A stretch of DNA of 64,000 nt, taken from NCBI GenBank assembly GCA_013399855.1, contig VXAY01000723.1:138032-202031 (forward strand), read 5' to 3'. The DNA comes from Oxyruncus cristatus (taxonomy: Eukaryota; Chordata; Aves; Passeriformes; Cotingidae). A program made the position numbers and the translations under genes. Positions 1 to 11,674 of the stretch are shown here, one piece after another. A model generated the notes under the pieces. It made no database searches and had not been told where the DNA came from. It saw only the letters and a list, made by a program, of their open reading frames with translations. Numbering within the stretch: the stretch's first letter is position 1; every line of letters begins with the position of its first letter.

Positions 1-914
1 TCAAGCTGATTTCTTACTCCATTGAGACACATAGAGGAATAAAATGCAGGCACATCCCCTTCTTCAGTGGTCTTTCTGGAAAGTCAGGTGATACTGGGAA
101 TGCACCAAAGGTATGGAAAAGCACATAGATTGGTAGTACAGCTGTCCTATGCTCTGTGATGCTCAGCAGAGAGACAACTGCACTGCTCATTTAAAGAAAA
201 ACTAAAGAAACTAAAAGAAAACTAAAACTAAAGAAAGAGGTGCAGATTATGCAAAATTATGAAAAGAAAACAAGTAGGAGAGAGAGATTATATTCCACTA
301 ACATGCTTCCACATGGTAAATTACTTTCAATTTTGTTGTTCTAGTTTTAGTTTTCTCATGGCAACAAATTCACATTTTATCCCAGGAAGGTCTCTATGAG
401 TTTCCTTGGATCTTTAAGTGAGAATATGACCAGCATGGGGCTCATATGAGCCAAAGGGGGATGGGGATGGAGAAGAGATTTGCATTTGCTGATTAGAGCT
501 GTGTCCCAGCTCCCACCATTGCAGTCTCATCATGATGTGCCTTATCTACTGGGAGTTTGTACAAACTCAGAGGCTCAAATCACTGCTTGTTATCAGTATC
601 AGTCATTTGAAGCACATTCCAGGGCCTTCATCATCCCAGCTGTGCTTTGTGTGTCCTTGGGGACCTGTGCACTCTTCAGCTGACCTGTGTGCTTTTTACT
701 TTGCCCCTGACAAGAACAAAGTGTCTCTTCTATGGCTGTCCATAGTTGATAAAGGAAATGCAAAGGTAGGAGGACCTGCTGTGACTTCCTCTATAGTGTC
801 TGATTATGAAATCCCTGGGGGTCTGAAACAGGAACCACAGGCACCACCTCAAGTCACCTCTCAGCAGGAACCTCTGGTTCACACCTCCAGCCTTTAAACA
901 AATCAGGTACCTTG
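1..914. other. gene-free unique sequence
   Basis: I see no supportable gene here. The only structure is an A-rich patch at about 192-240 made of imperfect AAACTAAAG-like units. Open frames at 480-683 and 532-897 overlap in different registers, have no splice context and no family likeness, so I treat them as chance. Confidence 0.6.
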
Positions 915-1030
915 ATCTCTGCTTTACTGATGGGGAAACTGAGGCAGAGAGTGTTGTCTGTCCTGTCCCATAACAGTGAGTCAGCAACAGTGCCAGAGTC
1001 ACTCCCTGAGCCCTCTGCTTTAGTTTCTTC
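915..1030 (+). repeat. MIR-like ancient SINE fragment
   Basis: The stretch around 922-951 reads as a close variant of the MIR core motif (tttacagatgaggaaactgaggc), here 'ctgatggggaaactgaggca'. It is followed by a worn version of the MIR right half ('cagtgagtcagcaacagtgccagagtc'). Orientation matches the + strand consensus. MIR elements are CORE-SINEs whose remnants occur throughout amniotes. The limits are approximate and the copy is strongly diverged. Confidence 0.5.
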
Positions 1031-4000
1031 CCTAATCCCATCTAGAGATCCTCCATGTTAGAGGGTTGTTCAGTCCTTCTGGGAGAGATGCTGCGTCTGA
1101 CATCTGGCTCAAAACAGCTGCATGTCACTTGAAACCAAGTGCTCGGATGTGTCACCAAACCCAGAACACCCTGGTCCAAAGCAGCCCCTGACAGTGGGTG
1201 AGAGGATGCAACTAGCCAGGTGGGTGAATTTATGATGTTTGTACTGCAGCTATGACCTGAACTGCTCTGAGCCTGCTCCCCAACAGGTTACTAGAAAGGC
1301 AGAGCAGTGCTTTTGCAGTAACTGTGCCATGATGGCTGGGATGGAACCTCTCCATCCTGACTAACATAGGACATCTCACTATGCAAAGCGCAAGGAGCTC
1401 CTCCTTCATCTTCACATGCCACAGAGCAACCTGACAGTCTTTCACAGCAATGAGTATTTTGCTTTTCAGTCTCATTCACATCTTGACTGTTCCCATGTTT
1501 GTTTTAGAAGAATATAGTTTAGCTTTCTTTTCTGTTTGTGCTTTATCTCACCCTCTGACATACTGAGTGCTGGCTCTTCCTTTCTGATATCTCACTGTGC
1601 CTCTCACAGTATTTGGAAATAGCCTGGCCAGGCACCTAGCATGCTCCCTCCCTGGGTCCCAAAGCAAAAGTGAGCAAGTTTCCTTGTGCCCTTGATAGTA
1701 TGGGGCAGTGGCTGCACCTGGCCAAAGGCAGAGAGGCAACGCCTTTTAGTGACAAAGAAAAAGAGAATTTCCTCTTACCTGCTGCAGTGGAGATGCCCAG
1801 CAATCGGCAGGTATACTCCAGGGCACTCCAAAACACCTTGTGCTGCATGGTGACGAGATGAAGACTGTGGTACAGCCAGGTAGAAACTCCTCTTCAGAGC
1901 CCCCACCTCAGGTGTAGCCCAGCAGCTCCCAGAAACAGGCAGAGCCTCCCACTCCCTGGACCGAGTGACCTTCCTGAAGGAAAGGACTGTGCGCGCAGGG
2001 CTGGCCACCTCCACAGGGCCTCCCAGGGGAGGGTGGTCGGAGAGTGAGCTGGGACCACAGGGAACCGGTCAGCACTGCTTCCTGCTGCTCCCCTGGGGGC
2101 TGTGGAGACCTGGCCTTTTCCTGCTTGCTTGCCGCTTGCTCCTTGCTGGCCCGGGTGATTAATGATTGGTAAGGCAGGGGTGCGGCTTTGGGAGCATTTG
2201 TACCCCGGCTGCATGGGTGCATGGCCTTCCCTGCTCCCGAGGAGGAGGCTCTAGAAGCCCAAGCTGATTAAATGAATGTGAAGTCATTAGTGCTGTGCAG
2301 CTCCCGGCAGGTTAACCATTTGTGAGGATGACAGTATTTGTTCTTGGCGAGAGAGCAGCACATTTCTGGCAAGTCACAAGGGGTGACAAGTCCCAGCCCC
2401 ACTGCCCCCTGCAGCTCAGCCCCCTGCCATGGCTGCTGCTCACCATCCAGGTTCTTCCAGGCTCCAGGCTAGTATGGCTTGGGAAGTGTCTGTGCTGATG
2501 TGCAACCACAGGAACAAGGAGATCAGATTTATTCACAGGTGCCCTACAGACTCAAGCAAGGAAGATGTGTGTTTCTTTGCTTGGGAACCCCAGTGAAATG
2601 CAGGTTTGTGTTGTAGCTGTCAGAGCCATTTGAGCAGCACCAGGGTCTCACAAGTGTCCTAACATGGGGAATGGGCTGCACAGGTACTCTGACCTCTTCA
2701 CCTTGGATTTGGTAGACAGCTTGGGGGCCCTTGGCTTGTCTCTGCAGGACACACTGCCTCAGGAGAAGGGCAGCCCTAGGTATGTCCAAAGGACAAGACA
2801 AGAAAGCACTGGCCTGCTCTGGACCCCAGCCCCACACTCCTACATTCTTGAACAGGGTGCATCTCACTGGAGGTCACCATCGATCCCCACCTGCTGCTGC
2901 TCAGGGAAGAAGTGGTGTAGGCAACAGCATCTGGTCATGGTAGTCCCAGCAGGAGGGGCATGTGAGCACACCACAGTCCCAGCACAGATGTCTGGTGCCA
3001 CAGGCCTGCAGGTTCACAGGGTCAGTAAGCTCACCTTGTGCTGCAGCTGCTGTCTGGGGAGTCACTGAAGCCCCGGCCCCTCACTGCGCTTGCTGTGAAG
3101 CTGGCAGTGGTGAAGGCAAGGGGCTGGGTGAATCACACTCAGCTCATGCACAGACAGCCCTGCGGGGAGGCAGCAACCAGCTGAACCTGTCCCCTGTGAT
3201 CCCTTCTCACCTGCTTGACACCACAATGCTGAACCTGGACACTATGTGTTGTACTGACTTGTCCTGGGGGTAGAGATGACTTGGTCCAAGGGCACAGTGA
3301 CAGCTTCTCTTCCACAGGATCTCAGTCTATATTTCAGTCTGGGACTCTCCCAGGGCAGCCAAATGCCTCAACTTATTAAATGGGTCCATAATTCCTGTAA
3401 ATAACTGCTGATAGTGTTTTTTTGAACACTCACAAATCGTGGGTAGAAGGAATTTTCCAGCAGGCAATGCTGACACATTTTTTGTGTGAGAAATGGAAAA
3501 GCCCACCAGGGAGGGGCTTCCAGAGTATCCCGATGGCAATGTTGAATGGTGCAAACCCAAAACGTGTCTCTGCTTTGCAGCAGTGGCACTGCCTTTGGGT
3601 GTTTACATTGCCTCTTGTCCTCCTGCACCACCTCGGGTGTTTCAAGGAACTACCCGTTTTCCGCAACTGGTGACTCAGTGGTGGGTCAAAACTTCCTTTT
3701 TGAGAGCGTCACAAAGTGGAAAACAGAGGCAGCCAGCAAAGAAGATCACGTGAAGGGTGAGGAAAAGCCAAGCCAGGGCACCCTGCTGCCCTGCCTGCTG
3801 AGGCTGGGCACTGCCTGGGTCATCCCCATGCCCTCCCACAGCACATTGCCGCAGGTTCCAGGGGCACCCTCTGCCTCCAGAAGTCACCAAACCAGCTTAA
3901 GAGCCCTGAGGTTGTGCAAACAGTCTGGATGCTTTTTTTTCCTTGCTGCCATGTTCCTCTTTTTTAACATTGATGCATTGAATTTAAGGTGTCTCTTTGC

Positions 4001-7000
4001 AAACGTGAAAACTAGAAAACTACTTAAAAAGCAAATAGATGGAAGAAAGATGTAAGAGTCTTTCAGAATCACTTAGAGCCATGAGCCTAGGCTTGAAGAA
4101 AAGCAGAAAATGCCACAGTGCAACCCTGAGCTGTCAGCACCCATCCTTCAGCAGCACCCAGCACTGCTCAGGGCAGTAAGCTGCTGCCTCCTCCAGTGAT
4201 GGGGGTCCCCTTAGCCAATACGGGCATTGCAGCATGCTGGGCTGTTACTCTGGAGCTCTTATTAAACTTCACTGAGCTCTCACTCAGAAAGTAAATGACT
4301 TTGTCCGAGTGCCCTTGACAGCAATGTTTCCTTTCTGGAAAGCAACATACCTCGGGGGTCTAAATAAATGTAAATTTATGGGTGCCAGGGGTGGTGGTAA
4401 TGGAGGGACAGAATCTGTTTGGAAAAGGCAGATTAATACATTAACAATTTAAAGCTTCCATCTCCTTCCAGTGTTCCTTTAGCTATTGCCCAACCTCCAT
4501 CCTCTGAGTGGGCCTATATTAGCCTTCCTGAAAGTCCATGTCCCCCACACAGGGAAACCCTTAGCCTGGGGTAACATAAGGTCTTTACCCACTGCTTCTC
4601 CATGCACTAGGTCTTTCTCTCACTCCAGTGCCCAGGAGGGGAGCATGGAGTGAGCTGGACAGGTATCTTCAGACTTTATTTGTACCAACACTCATTTAGT
4701 CACTCCTTCCTTCCATTTAGGATTTTTTTGTCTAGTGCTCCTACAAAGCACATGAACTTGATTTTTCTTGGTAGAAGAGCCCTTTCTCATTCTGCATCTG
4801 TTCAAGTGGGGAGATGATTCCCTCAATGAAGCTATGAGCCATTTGAGTGTTTTGCTGAGGTTTTTAGGAATGAGTTATGCAGTCAGAAGAGGACTGAGAA
4901 CTTCTGATCTTAGAGGGGTTTAATAGCCTGTAACCAACATTACAAAACCTACGCACCAGCACAGGCTGTTCCAGGACACATAATAGCAATGGTCTCCACT
5001 GTACATTAAGCCACTTCTCTTGCACAGAGGCTTGCCATTTGCAGTTTGGCTGCCAGCCAGGATTCACATTTACAGGCTGCTTCCAGTGATATATGGGTTG
5101 ATTTGAGAGGATTTTATTTCAGTGTCAGGGTTTCATGGTGGTGGTTGTCTTTGCCTTCATCTCTTCCTCCTCACACTTTGCTTAAGTCATTTTTGCTGTG
5201 GCACAACCATTGTGGACATTCTTCTGTGACCGAGGCCCAGTGCAGCGCCTGTGCTGAGTGGCTGCCCTTGTAAGGCTGTGGGAGAGCAGCACACACACCT
5301 CATGTTTGTCTCTGAAAAATGGTGATGGTGCAAGAGCACTGCAGAGAGTGGAGATGCCCATGATGGGGCATAGGGTGCCACAAGCCATACTCTGGAAAAA
5401 CTTACGGAAACATGCTTGACTTAGCTTGCCCAATGTATAAAAACAGTTACCAAACTGCCTTGTACAATGTTTTGGAAAACTGGTTTTGCTCTTTCCCTCC
5501 CTCCTCTCTCCACATCCTCAGGTATAACCACCATGTGTGGCAGCCTTGCTTGGCAGTTTGGTCCCCTCTCTGAGCAGTGGCAGCAGAGGTCCTTCCACCA
5601 ATGTGTCCTTCTGAGACAGACTGACACCAACACCCTCCCTTGCCCAGTGAAGGACAGGGAGCCATCAGGGAGCTGCCCAGAGCCTTTGCAGTGGTGCCAT
5701 GTGCTGCCTTCCTTGCTCTCCTTCCACCAGGTCACCTGCCGTGGAGAGGAAATGGATTGTCACTGCAGCCAGCTGATGGGAGACGGACCCAGCTGACTGG
5801 AAGCACCAACGACTTGCAACTCTGTGTTCACTGGGTGCAAACACCTCCTTGCAGTCCAGAGATTTGCTCTGCCTTGTATCCCCAGAGGTCCACAGCTTTC
5901 CAAACCAGTCTAAATTAACTGAGAGCATCCGAGGCAAGCTTGGCAGACCTCCTTCCTCTCCTGGGGCAGCTAAAAACATGGCAGTAGGGTGCCTGAAGCC
6001 ACATAAGCAGAAGAGCTAAAGAGAAAATCTTAAGTGTGCCCCCTCTTCCTATGTTATAACCACAAAATCATGCCCTCTGGAGTTTCCAAATCTGGGGCAG
6101 CACTACAAGCCATGCTGGGGATGCCCGGCAGGGGACAGCAGGACCCCACCACTACACAGACAGTTCAGCTGCTCCCTGCAAAAGGAAGGCTGTAGCCAGC
6201 CCTCTGCAAGGTGGGGATGAAAGGGCACCGTTAAGTTTTACTGCTTGAATGAGAAAGGCATGATAGACACCACATGGATCTGAAGGGGCTGGGGAGAGCC
6301 CAGAGCTGCAGCAAACACAAATCAGTAACCGTCCTCTTTCGCTTTATGCTCTGAGATCAAAGGGATCAACATGCTGCCGAACACTCATCTGCTCCTCTGG
6401 GAATTTCCCACCCCACCAGGGAGGCTAAGGCTCAGCACTACACTGCCCCAGTCGTCCTACATTAGATGAGCCAGCCCCAGAGGGTTTTGGTGCACAGCCC
6501 CACTGCTGGAGGCTAAACCAGCAGAGAGAGTGAGCTGGAGGGGCTGATGAAGACCCTTTGTGCTCACAGCCTCTCCTAGGGACACTCTCACTGACAGCAG
6601 GAAGGAGAGACACTGGGTTTATCCTGGGGCCAGGCCTGGCATTCACACAGTCTGTGCCTTGTGCCTGGCAATGGCTGGGAGGTGAGCTCACATCTAGGCA
6701 TATGGTGTTAGTAAAACTCGTAACACTGTGGTATGGGATGATGTGGCGGTGATGCTAGGGGAAGGGGCTGAGGTTGGTACCTCTGTGGCAAAGAAAATCA
6801 ATGTAAATGGATGTAGGAAGGCACCTAATATACTTGTGGGGATTTCACAGACCTCTACAGGATCTCTATCTCCTCCAGTGGATGAGGGCCAAGGGTCGGA
6901 GTAGATTGTGCCTCAAACTTGTTGGTGATTCCTGTTTTCCCTGTGAAACCTGCAAACCTCCTCACCTCATTCCCAGACTAACTACTCTCCCTTGGGAAGG

Positions 7001-9399
7001 CAAACTCCCAACATGTCAGCATAAACTTCCCTTCTCTTATTTGATCACCTGTTTGACACCGACCTTAGAGGGTTCCCAAAAGCTGGGCTAACACTGGCTC
7101 CCTGTGGAAGCATGTGTGAGGGGCTCCTGGCTGGCTATCCTCCAGGTCTCAGCTCTGCTCAGTACAGCTGGGATCAATCCCCATCCCAGTGCCACTCTGC
7201 TCTCCAAGACAGAGTGGGCTGGGCACCGTGTGCTGACCTTGTGGCATTTTACACAGTATTTGTCGCAGAGCTGTGTGATCAGGACGTACACACACGTATG
7301 CACGTGTATGTAGGTATGCAATGAAAACCAATGGGTGTGTCTTAAACTAAGCTGTAATAACAAGAATGATCAAAATTACATTCATTTATTTATTACGCAT
7401 TTGATCTTCAGTTCAATAGCAGGGCTCCCAGAGGCTGGTGTCCAGCTCCCAAAAACTCATGATTATGCAAGACTCTAACCACAAGCCTAAGCCCCAAGAC
7501 AACAAATGCCTTCAATCTCACCACTTTTCATCTGCCTGTGCAGTTTCATTTCTGACAGCAGACAGTGAGTGGTTAGAAGGACTGAGGTAGGAGTGGGGCT
7601 GGGAGCTACCAAGCACCATGGAGACAGAAGAGGCCTGACAGGGACAGGGGTGCTCCCCCAAATTAGCGAGGGGGAGGGGATGCCAGACAGTGGGAGGCAT
7701 GAGCCTTCTGTCCAGGGAGCTGCCAGGGAGCTCATCAGGGATGTGCCTGGTGCACCAAGTGGTGGGTTGCTCTCTCCAGCAGGACTGTCTCCCCTGCACT
7801 GTGGGGCAACACAGCAAAGGAGCTGGTTGTCAGCTCCACCGAGAGGGAGCGGGGTGAAGGGGGAGTCTCAATGAGATGGGTTACTGTGGTATGCCCAGGG
7901 CAAAGGAAGCAGAACTCAGTGCTGGGCTTGGTAGTGGGGACTTCCAGGCCTTGTACATCTTCCTTAGGAATCTCTGGTCTTTGTGAGACTGATCTTGGCT
8001 GTCAGGTGGATGATAGAAGACCTTGACTTCCATGTAAAGAGGGAAGGGAAACATAAAGAGAGCTACGTGTGTGGCCTTGGGGCATGGCTACACTCTCCAC
8101 AAGTCCCTGCATGTCCTTCATATGCCTGCTGCCCCTGAGTTCCTTTTCTTTCTTTCAGGAGTATGGGCATGGTCAGACTCCCTTGCTGTAAACTGCTTCC
8201 ATACGATGACTGTGGGAACTCCAGACAGGTTCCAAGACAAACTGACATGTCACACAGAACATGTGGCCCACACATACAGGAACCCCCCACCATGGATCAG
8301 TCCACTGCAGAACTTGGGAGAGACTCATCACACCAAAACTGGCATCAGTGCCTCTCAGTGGACTGTTACACTAAAAATAGGTCCATCTCCTTTTTCCATA
8401 GAGTTTGCACATCTGGGCTGAAGTCTAAAACACTCCCCGAGTTTGATGTGACAAAGCTGTCCTAGCAGGTGGGTATGTTGGTTAGTATTGTCTAAGAGGC
8501 AGCTAGAAGTGATCAGTAATGCTCATATGGGCAGGCAGAGCAGATGGAAAAGGCTGCACCTAGGATCACTTACTGCAATATAGGCATAGCTTGTTATTCG
8601 GATCTGAAAGTCGTGGATTTCACCTCACATGGATACACGCAAGCACACATCCACTTTTCCCACTGACACTGGAAAATTCTTCACCCCACAAGAAGTCGCA
8701 TGGGACTGGAGTGATCAAACAAGGAAGTAATTGAAGATTGAAAGACCCATCCTCACCTTTAATAATAGTATATTGTTTCTAGCAGTGGGCTGTATTAAAA
8801 GAAGTCCAGCCCCACATCACAGGTCACCAGAAAGCACAGAGTCCAGGGGGCACCAAAGATAACTACACAGCAGCAGTGCAGAGGCAGAAAAATTACCCAT
8901 GAGACACTCCAAAGCAGCCTCAGCCAATTTGCATGGAGCTGAAGAAGGGATGAAATCAATCACACATATTCTGTCTGAATCAGCAGTTCAGCTGCAGGTG
9001 GGACCCCTGAGTAAAGATTGTAGCTTGCTCCCATAGCCAGACAATTTCTTCCTCAGTAGCTGTCAGTGGATATGAGCTCTGGGCTGTCACAGTAGGTGTT
9101 TGAACTGCTGGCCAAGCTGCTCTAAGGTTCCATCTCCCCTTTTCCAACTTCTCCATCCCTTCAACCTCCACTCTGAAAAATAAATTTGTAATATCAGTTG
9201 TCACCCTGTGAGACAGCAACTTGTAGCAGCAGTGCAGGGGTGAGGGTGTTTACAAGGGATTGCTTTCCCTGGGGTCATATGACATCTTACAGTGTTCTGT
9301 GTATGCAGGCTGATTCTCATCATTGAGACCTGAAAATGTGGCCAACAGGAGTGCTGTGTCAACATAAATTAAACTATCTCAGTTTTTCCATTGCACTGA
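1031..9399. other. gene-free unique sequence
   Basis: No gene can be supported. Many open frames of 60-134 codons occur on both strands (for example 2664-3068 and 3546-4055), but they overlap one another in several registers and carry no recognisable domain or convincing splice sites. A GC-richer patch spans about 1890-2330, and its right part has homeodomain-type TAAT sites (listed separately). The 7262-7320 area has a short CA/TG-rich run. I see no clear mobile element. Confidence 0.5.
2150..2335. promoter_or_regulatory. possible regulatory block with homeodomain-type sites
   Basis: This block has two compact AT-rich clusters in GC-rich surroundings: GTGATTAATGATTGG near 2154-2168 and CTGATTAAATGAATG near 2263-2277. 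TAAT and ATTA cores are known homeodomain recognition motifs. The mix of such clusters with a GC-rich background is typical of vertebrate enhancers, but motif content alone is weak evidence, and conservation has not been tested. Confidence 0.2.
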
Positions 9400-9485
9400 C
9401 TCATTTTCATTTTGATTGGGGAAACTGAGGCAGGGTGATGCCTTGATCCAGTCAGTATCACACAGCATGTCAGCAGCACAGCTTA
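9400..9485 (+). repeat. MIR-like ancient SINE fragment
   Basis: The sequence 'attggggaaactgaggcagg' at about 9414-9433 matches the MIR core. It is followed by 'cagtatcacacagcatgtcagcagcaca', the worn equivalent of the MIR segment 'aaggtcacacagctagtaagtggcagag'. It is on the + strand with approximate limits. A second MIR of the same orientation lies at about 0.9 kb. Confidence 0.55.
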
Positions 9486-10039
9486 CTCAAGGATGACGAA
9501 TCTTGCCTGCCTGTCAACAAGTCTGCACATCCCTTGTGAAATACAATGCCAGCTCTCGGTCAAGGAAGTTACTTGGCTAAACTCTAACCTAAACCCATGA
9601 TTCATTTCCAGGGCTCAAAACGAATGCTAAAAGCTGTGCTGTAATGATGAAGAGTGAGATCCACCTCTGTGTGGAGCAGGTCTGCAACGAGACTAAAATA
9701 CCACCTTAACACTACAGAATAAGGCTGATGTTCTACTTATTCCTGCTAAGAAAGGAATTGCCACCACAGGAGGAAATGCAGTAGTGTAAAAGGAGTTCAC
9801 AAAGAGATAAAATATTCATGTGCAGGCTCTTGGTCTGGAGTATATTTCATAAGGAAGGATGGTGGAGGAGTATTTTATCAGTTAGCGAGAGGAGAGAGTG
9901 TTAGTAATGCACTATATACAAGCTCTGTGCATAACTTTAGCCCACAGACATTCATCCATCCATCAAAACCATTTGACTCTCTGCCCTCTTTTCTAGCAAA
10001 GGGGATTGGTAACTTCTTCCTGCATGGAAGCAAACAAGG

Positions 10040-10240
10040 TGTACACAGCGATGATTGATGCACCTGGTGATTGAGGCATACATCAAAAAGCCTGCTTGCT
10101 GCATTTCGCGTCCCAGTGAGCAATTTATAGAAGGCTTTATTCAGCTAAATAACCAGAGAGATTTATGCAAAGCAATACAAAACACATGTTTTTGGCTGCA
10201 GAGATGTAGAAATGCTCAAGGACTTGGAAGCTGTGTAGCT
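10040..10240. promoter_or_regulatory. possible conserved non-coding element
   Basis: Within bland sequence this block combines an intact CpG-bearing motif (CATTTCGCGTCCCAGTGAGC) with AT-rich factor-type sites such as CAATTTATAGAAGG, TTTATTCAGC and TAAATAACC. Retained CpGs next to AT-rich sites are often seen in conserved vertebrate enhancers. No conservation test was possible. Confidence 0.2.
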
Positions 10241-11650
10241 GAGGTTATTTGTAAAAATGTTCCTGTTAGGATTTTTTCTGGGACTTCATTTTACTTGGCA
10301 TTGCCTCCAAAAGGCTGCAGAGAAGCAAGCACAGCAGGATCCATCACCTCTTTTAGTATGTTGTCTAAAAGAGTTTCAAGCATATAAATTTAAAAACAGA
10401 AGGTTGGTCATGTCACCCCTAGGTGAGGCTAGGAATAGGAAGTGGCTGAGAGCAAGGAAAAGGAACAGCAAAGGAGACAGACCTCCTGGAGATGGAGACT
10501 GGAGAACGTTAGAGTCCCTGGAGAGACCCCAAATCCCAACTCTGTCTCCCAGCCTAGGCACCAGGCACTGGGTCAGAAAAAAAAGACACTTGCCCTGCAA
10601 ACCCTGTGACCCCGCAATGGCTACTGGGATTTGGAAGAAGAACAGGAAGCTGTCCTGGCCTCAGCTGGCAAGCTGGGATGTAAATGTGAATTTGTCCATC
10701 ACATCAAATGTCCAGGTGAGTCTGTAGTAAATGGGCAGAAGTTTCTGCCATGTATTATATTCATCTGGCTTGGGCCACCCCTGTGATCCTTCATACCACT
10801 GGCTGTGCTGCATCTCACTTCACACTGGGAACAAGTCAACATCAGTGTTGAATTGCCCTGTGATTAATATTTCAAGTCTGAGCTGCTTCTCTTTCAGGAA
10901 GGAACAAGGGATTCACTCAAACAAATTGTTTCCAACTGCCCACATGTGTGGTGTCCACCCTGTTCAACACTGATGTACACATATACCAGCAACACAACAG
11001 TAAGACTGGAGAAACCCCTCCCTTCTGGTTGCATACCATTTATCCATAAAAATTCCTCCCCATGTCTCCCTGTCCCCTGGCCCTCTCTCCTCCAGGTCTC
11101 CATCTTCTGGTGCTGGAGGCAAATTTTAGAGTGCCAGTGACCGCCATTTTCTACCCTAGGTACAAGAAAAGATCAGCTGTTTTAAGAAAAGTCGTGACTG
11201 CTCCTGAATCTTAGGTTCCCTTTCTCTGCGCAGGAGTGCAGGGCTGGGATTTGCTTGGCAATCAGCTTTCCCATCCATGGGAAAGGCCCCCTGCCCTCAT
11301 ATGTGCTCACCACATAAGCCATTTTATTTACATAGCTGAGTCCACACATTTATATTTAGTATGTTTGAGAGGCCACCACGGACTTAGAAAGCTAAAAACA
11401 GGATGGAATAAGATGTAAGAAGGGTAAGGGGGAATATGAGTGAAAACTGAGGAGGCTGGAGGTAACTCCAGGGCTTGCTTGGCTTGTGTGGCCATTAATG
11501 CCAGTGTCTCCTGCTGTGAGCAAAAGGACCAGAAGCTGGTCACCTTTGCATATGAACCTGGGTCAGATTCAGGCCCTTCTTTAAAAATCCTCACTTTAAT
11601 ACACCTTGAAATTGCAAAACCAACACAGACTTATAGACTATAAGACATTA

Positions 11651-11674
11651 CTATATATATATATCTATATATAC
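11651..11674. repeat. (AT)n microsatellite
   Basis: This is a short AT/TA dinucleotide run interrupted by one C, 24 bases in all. Confidence 0.85.

Noticed and set aside
1890..2230. Possible CpG island promoter
   Set aside because: GC is raised but CpG is sparse, and no first exon is visible.
3546..4055. 169-codon open frame on +
   Set aside because: It overlaps several other frames on both strands, has no domain, no codon bias and no splice context. The length is within chance for this window.
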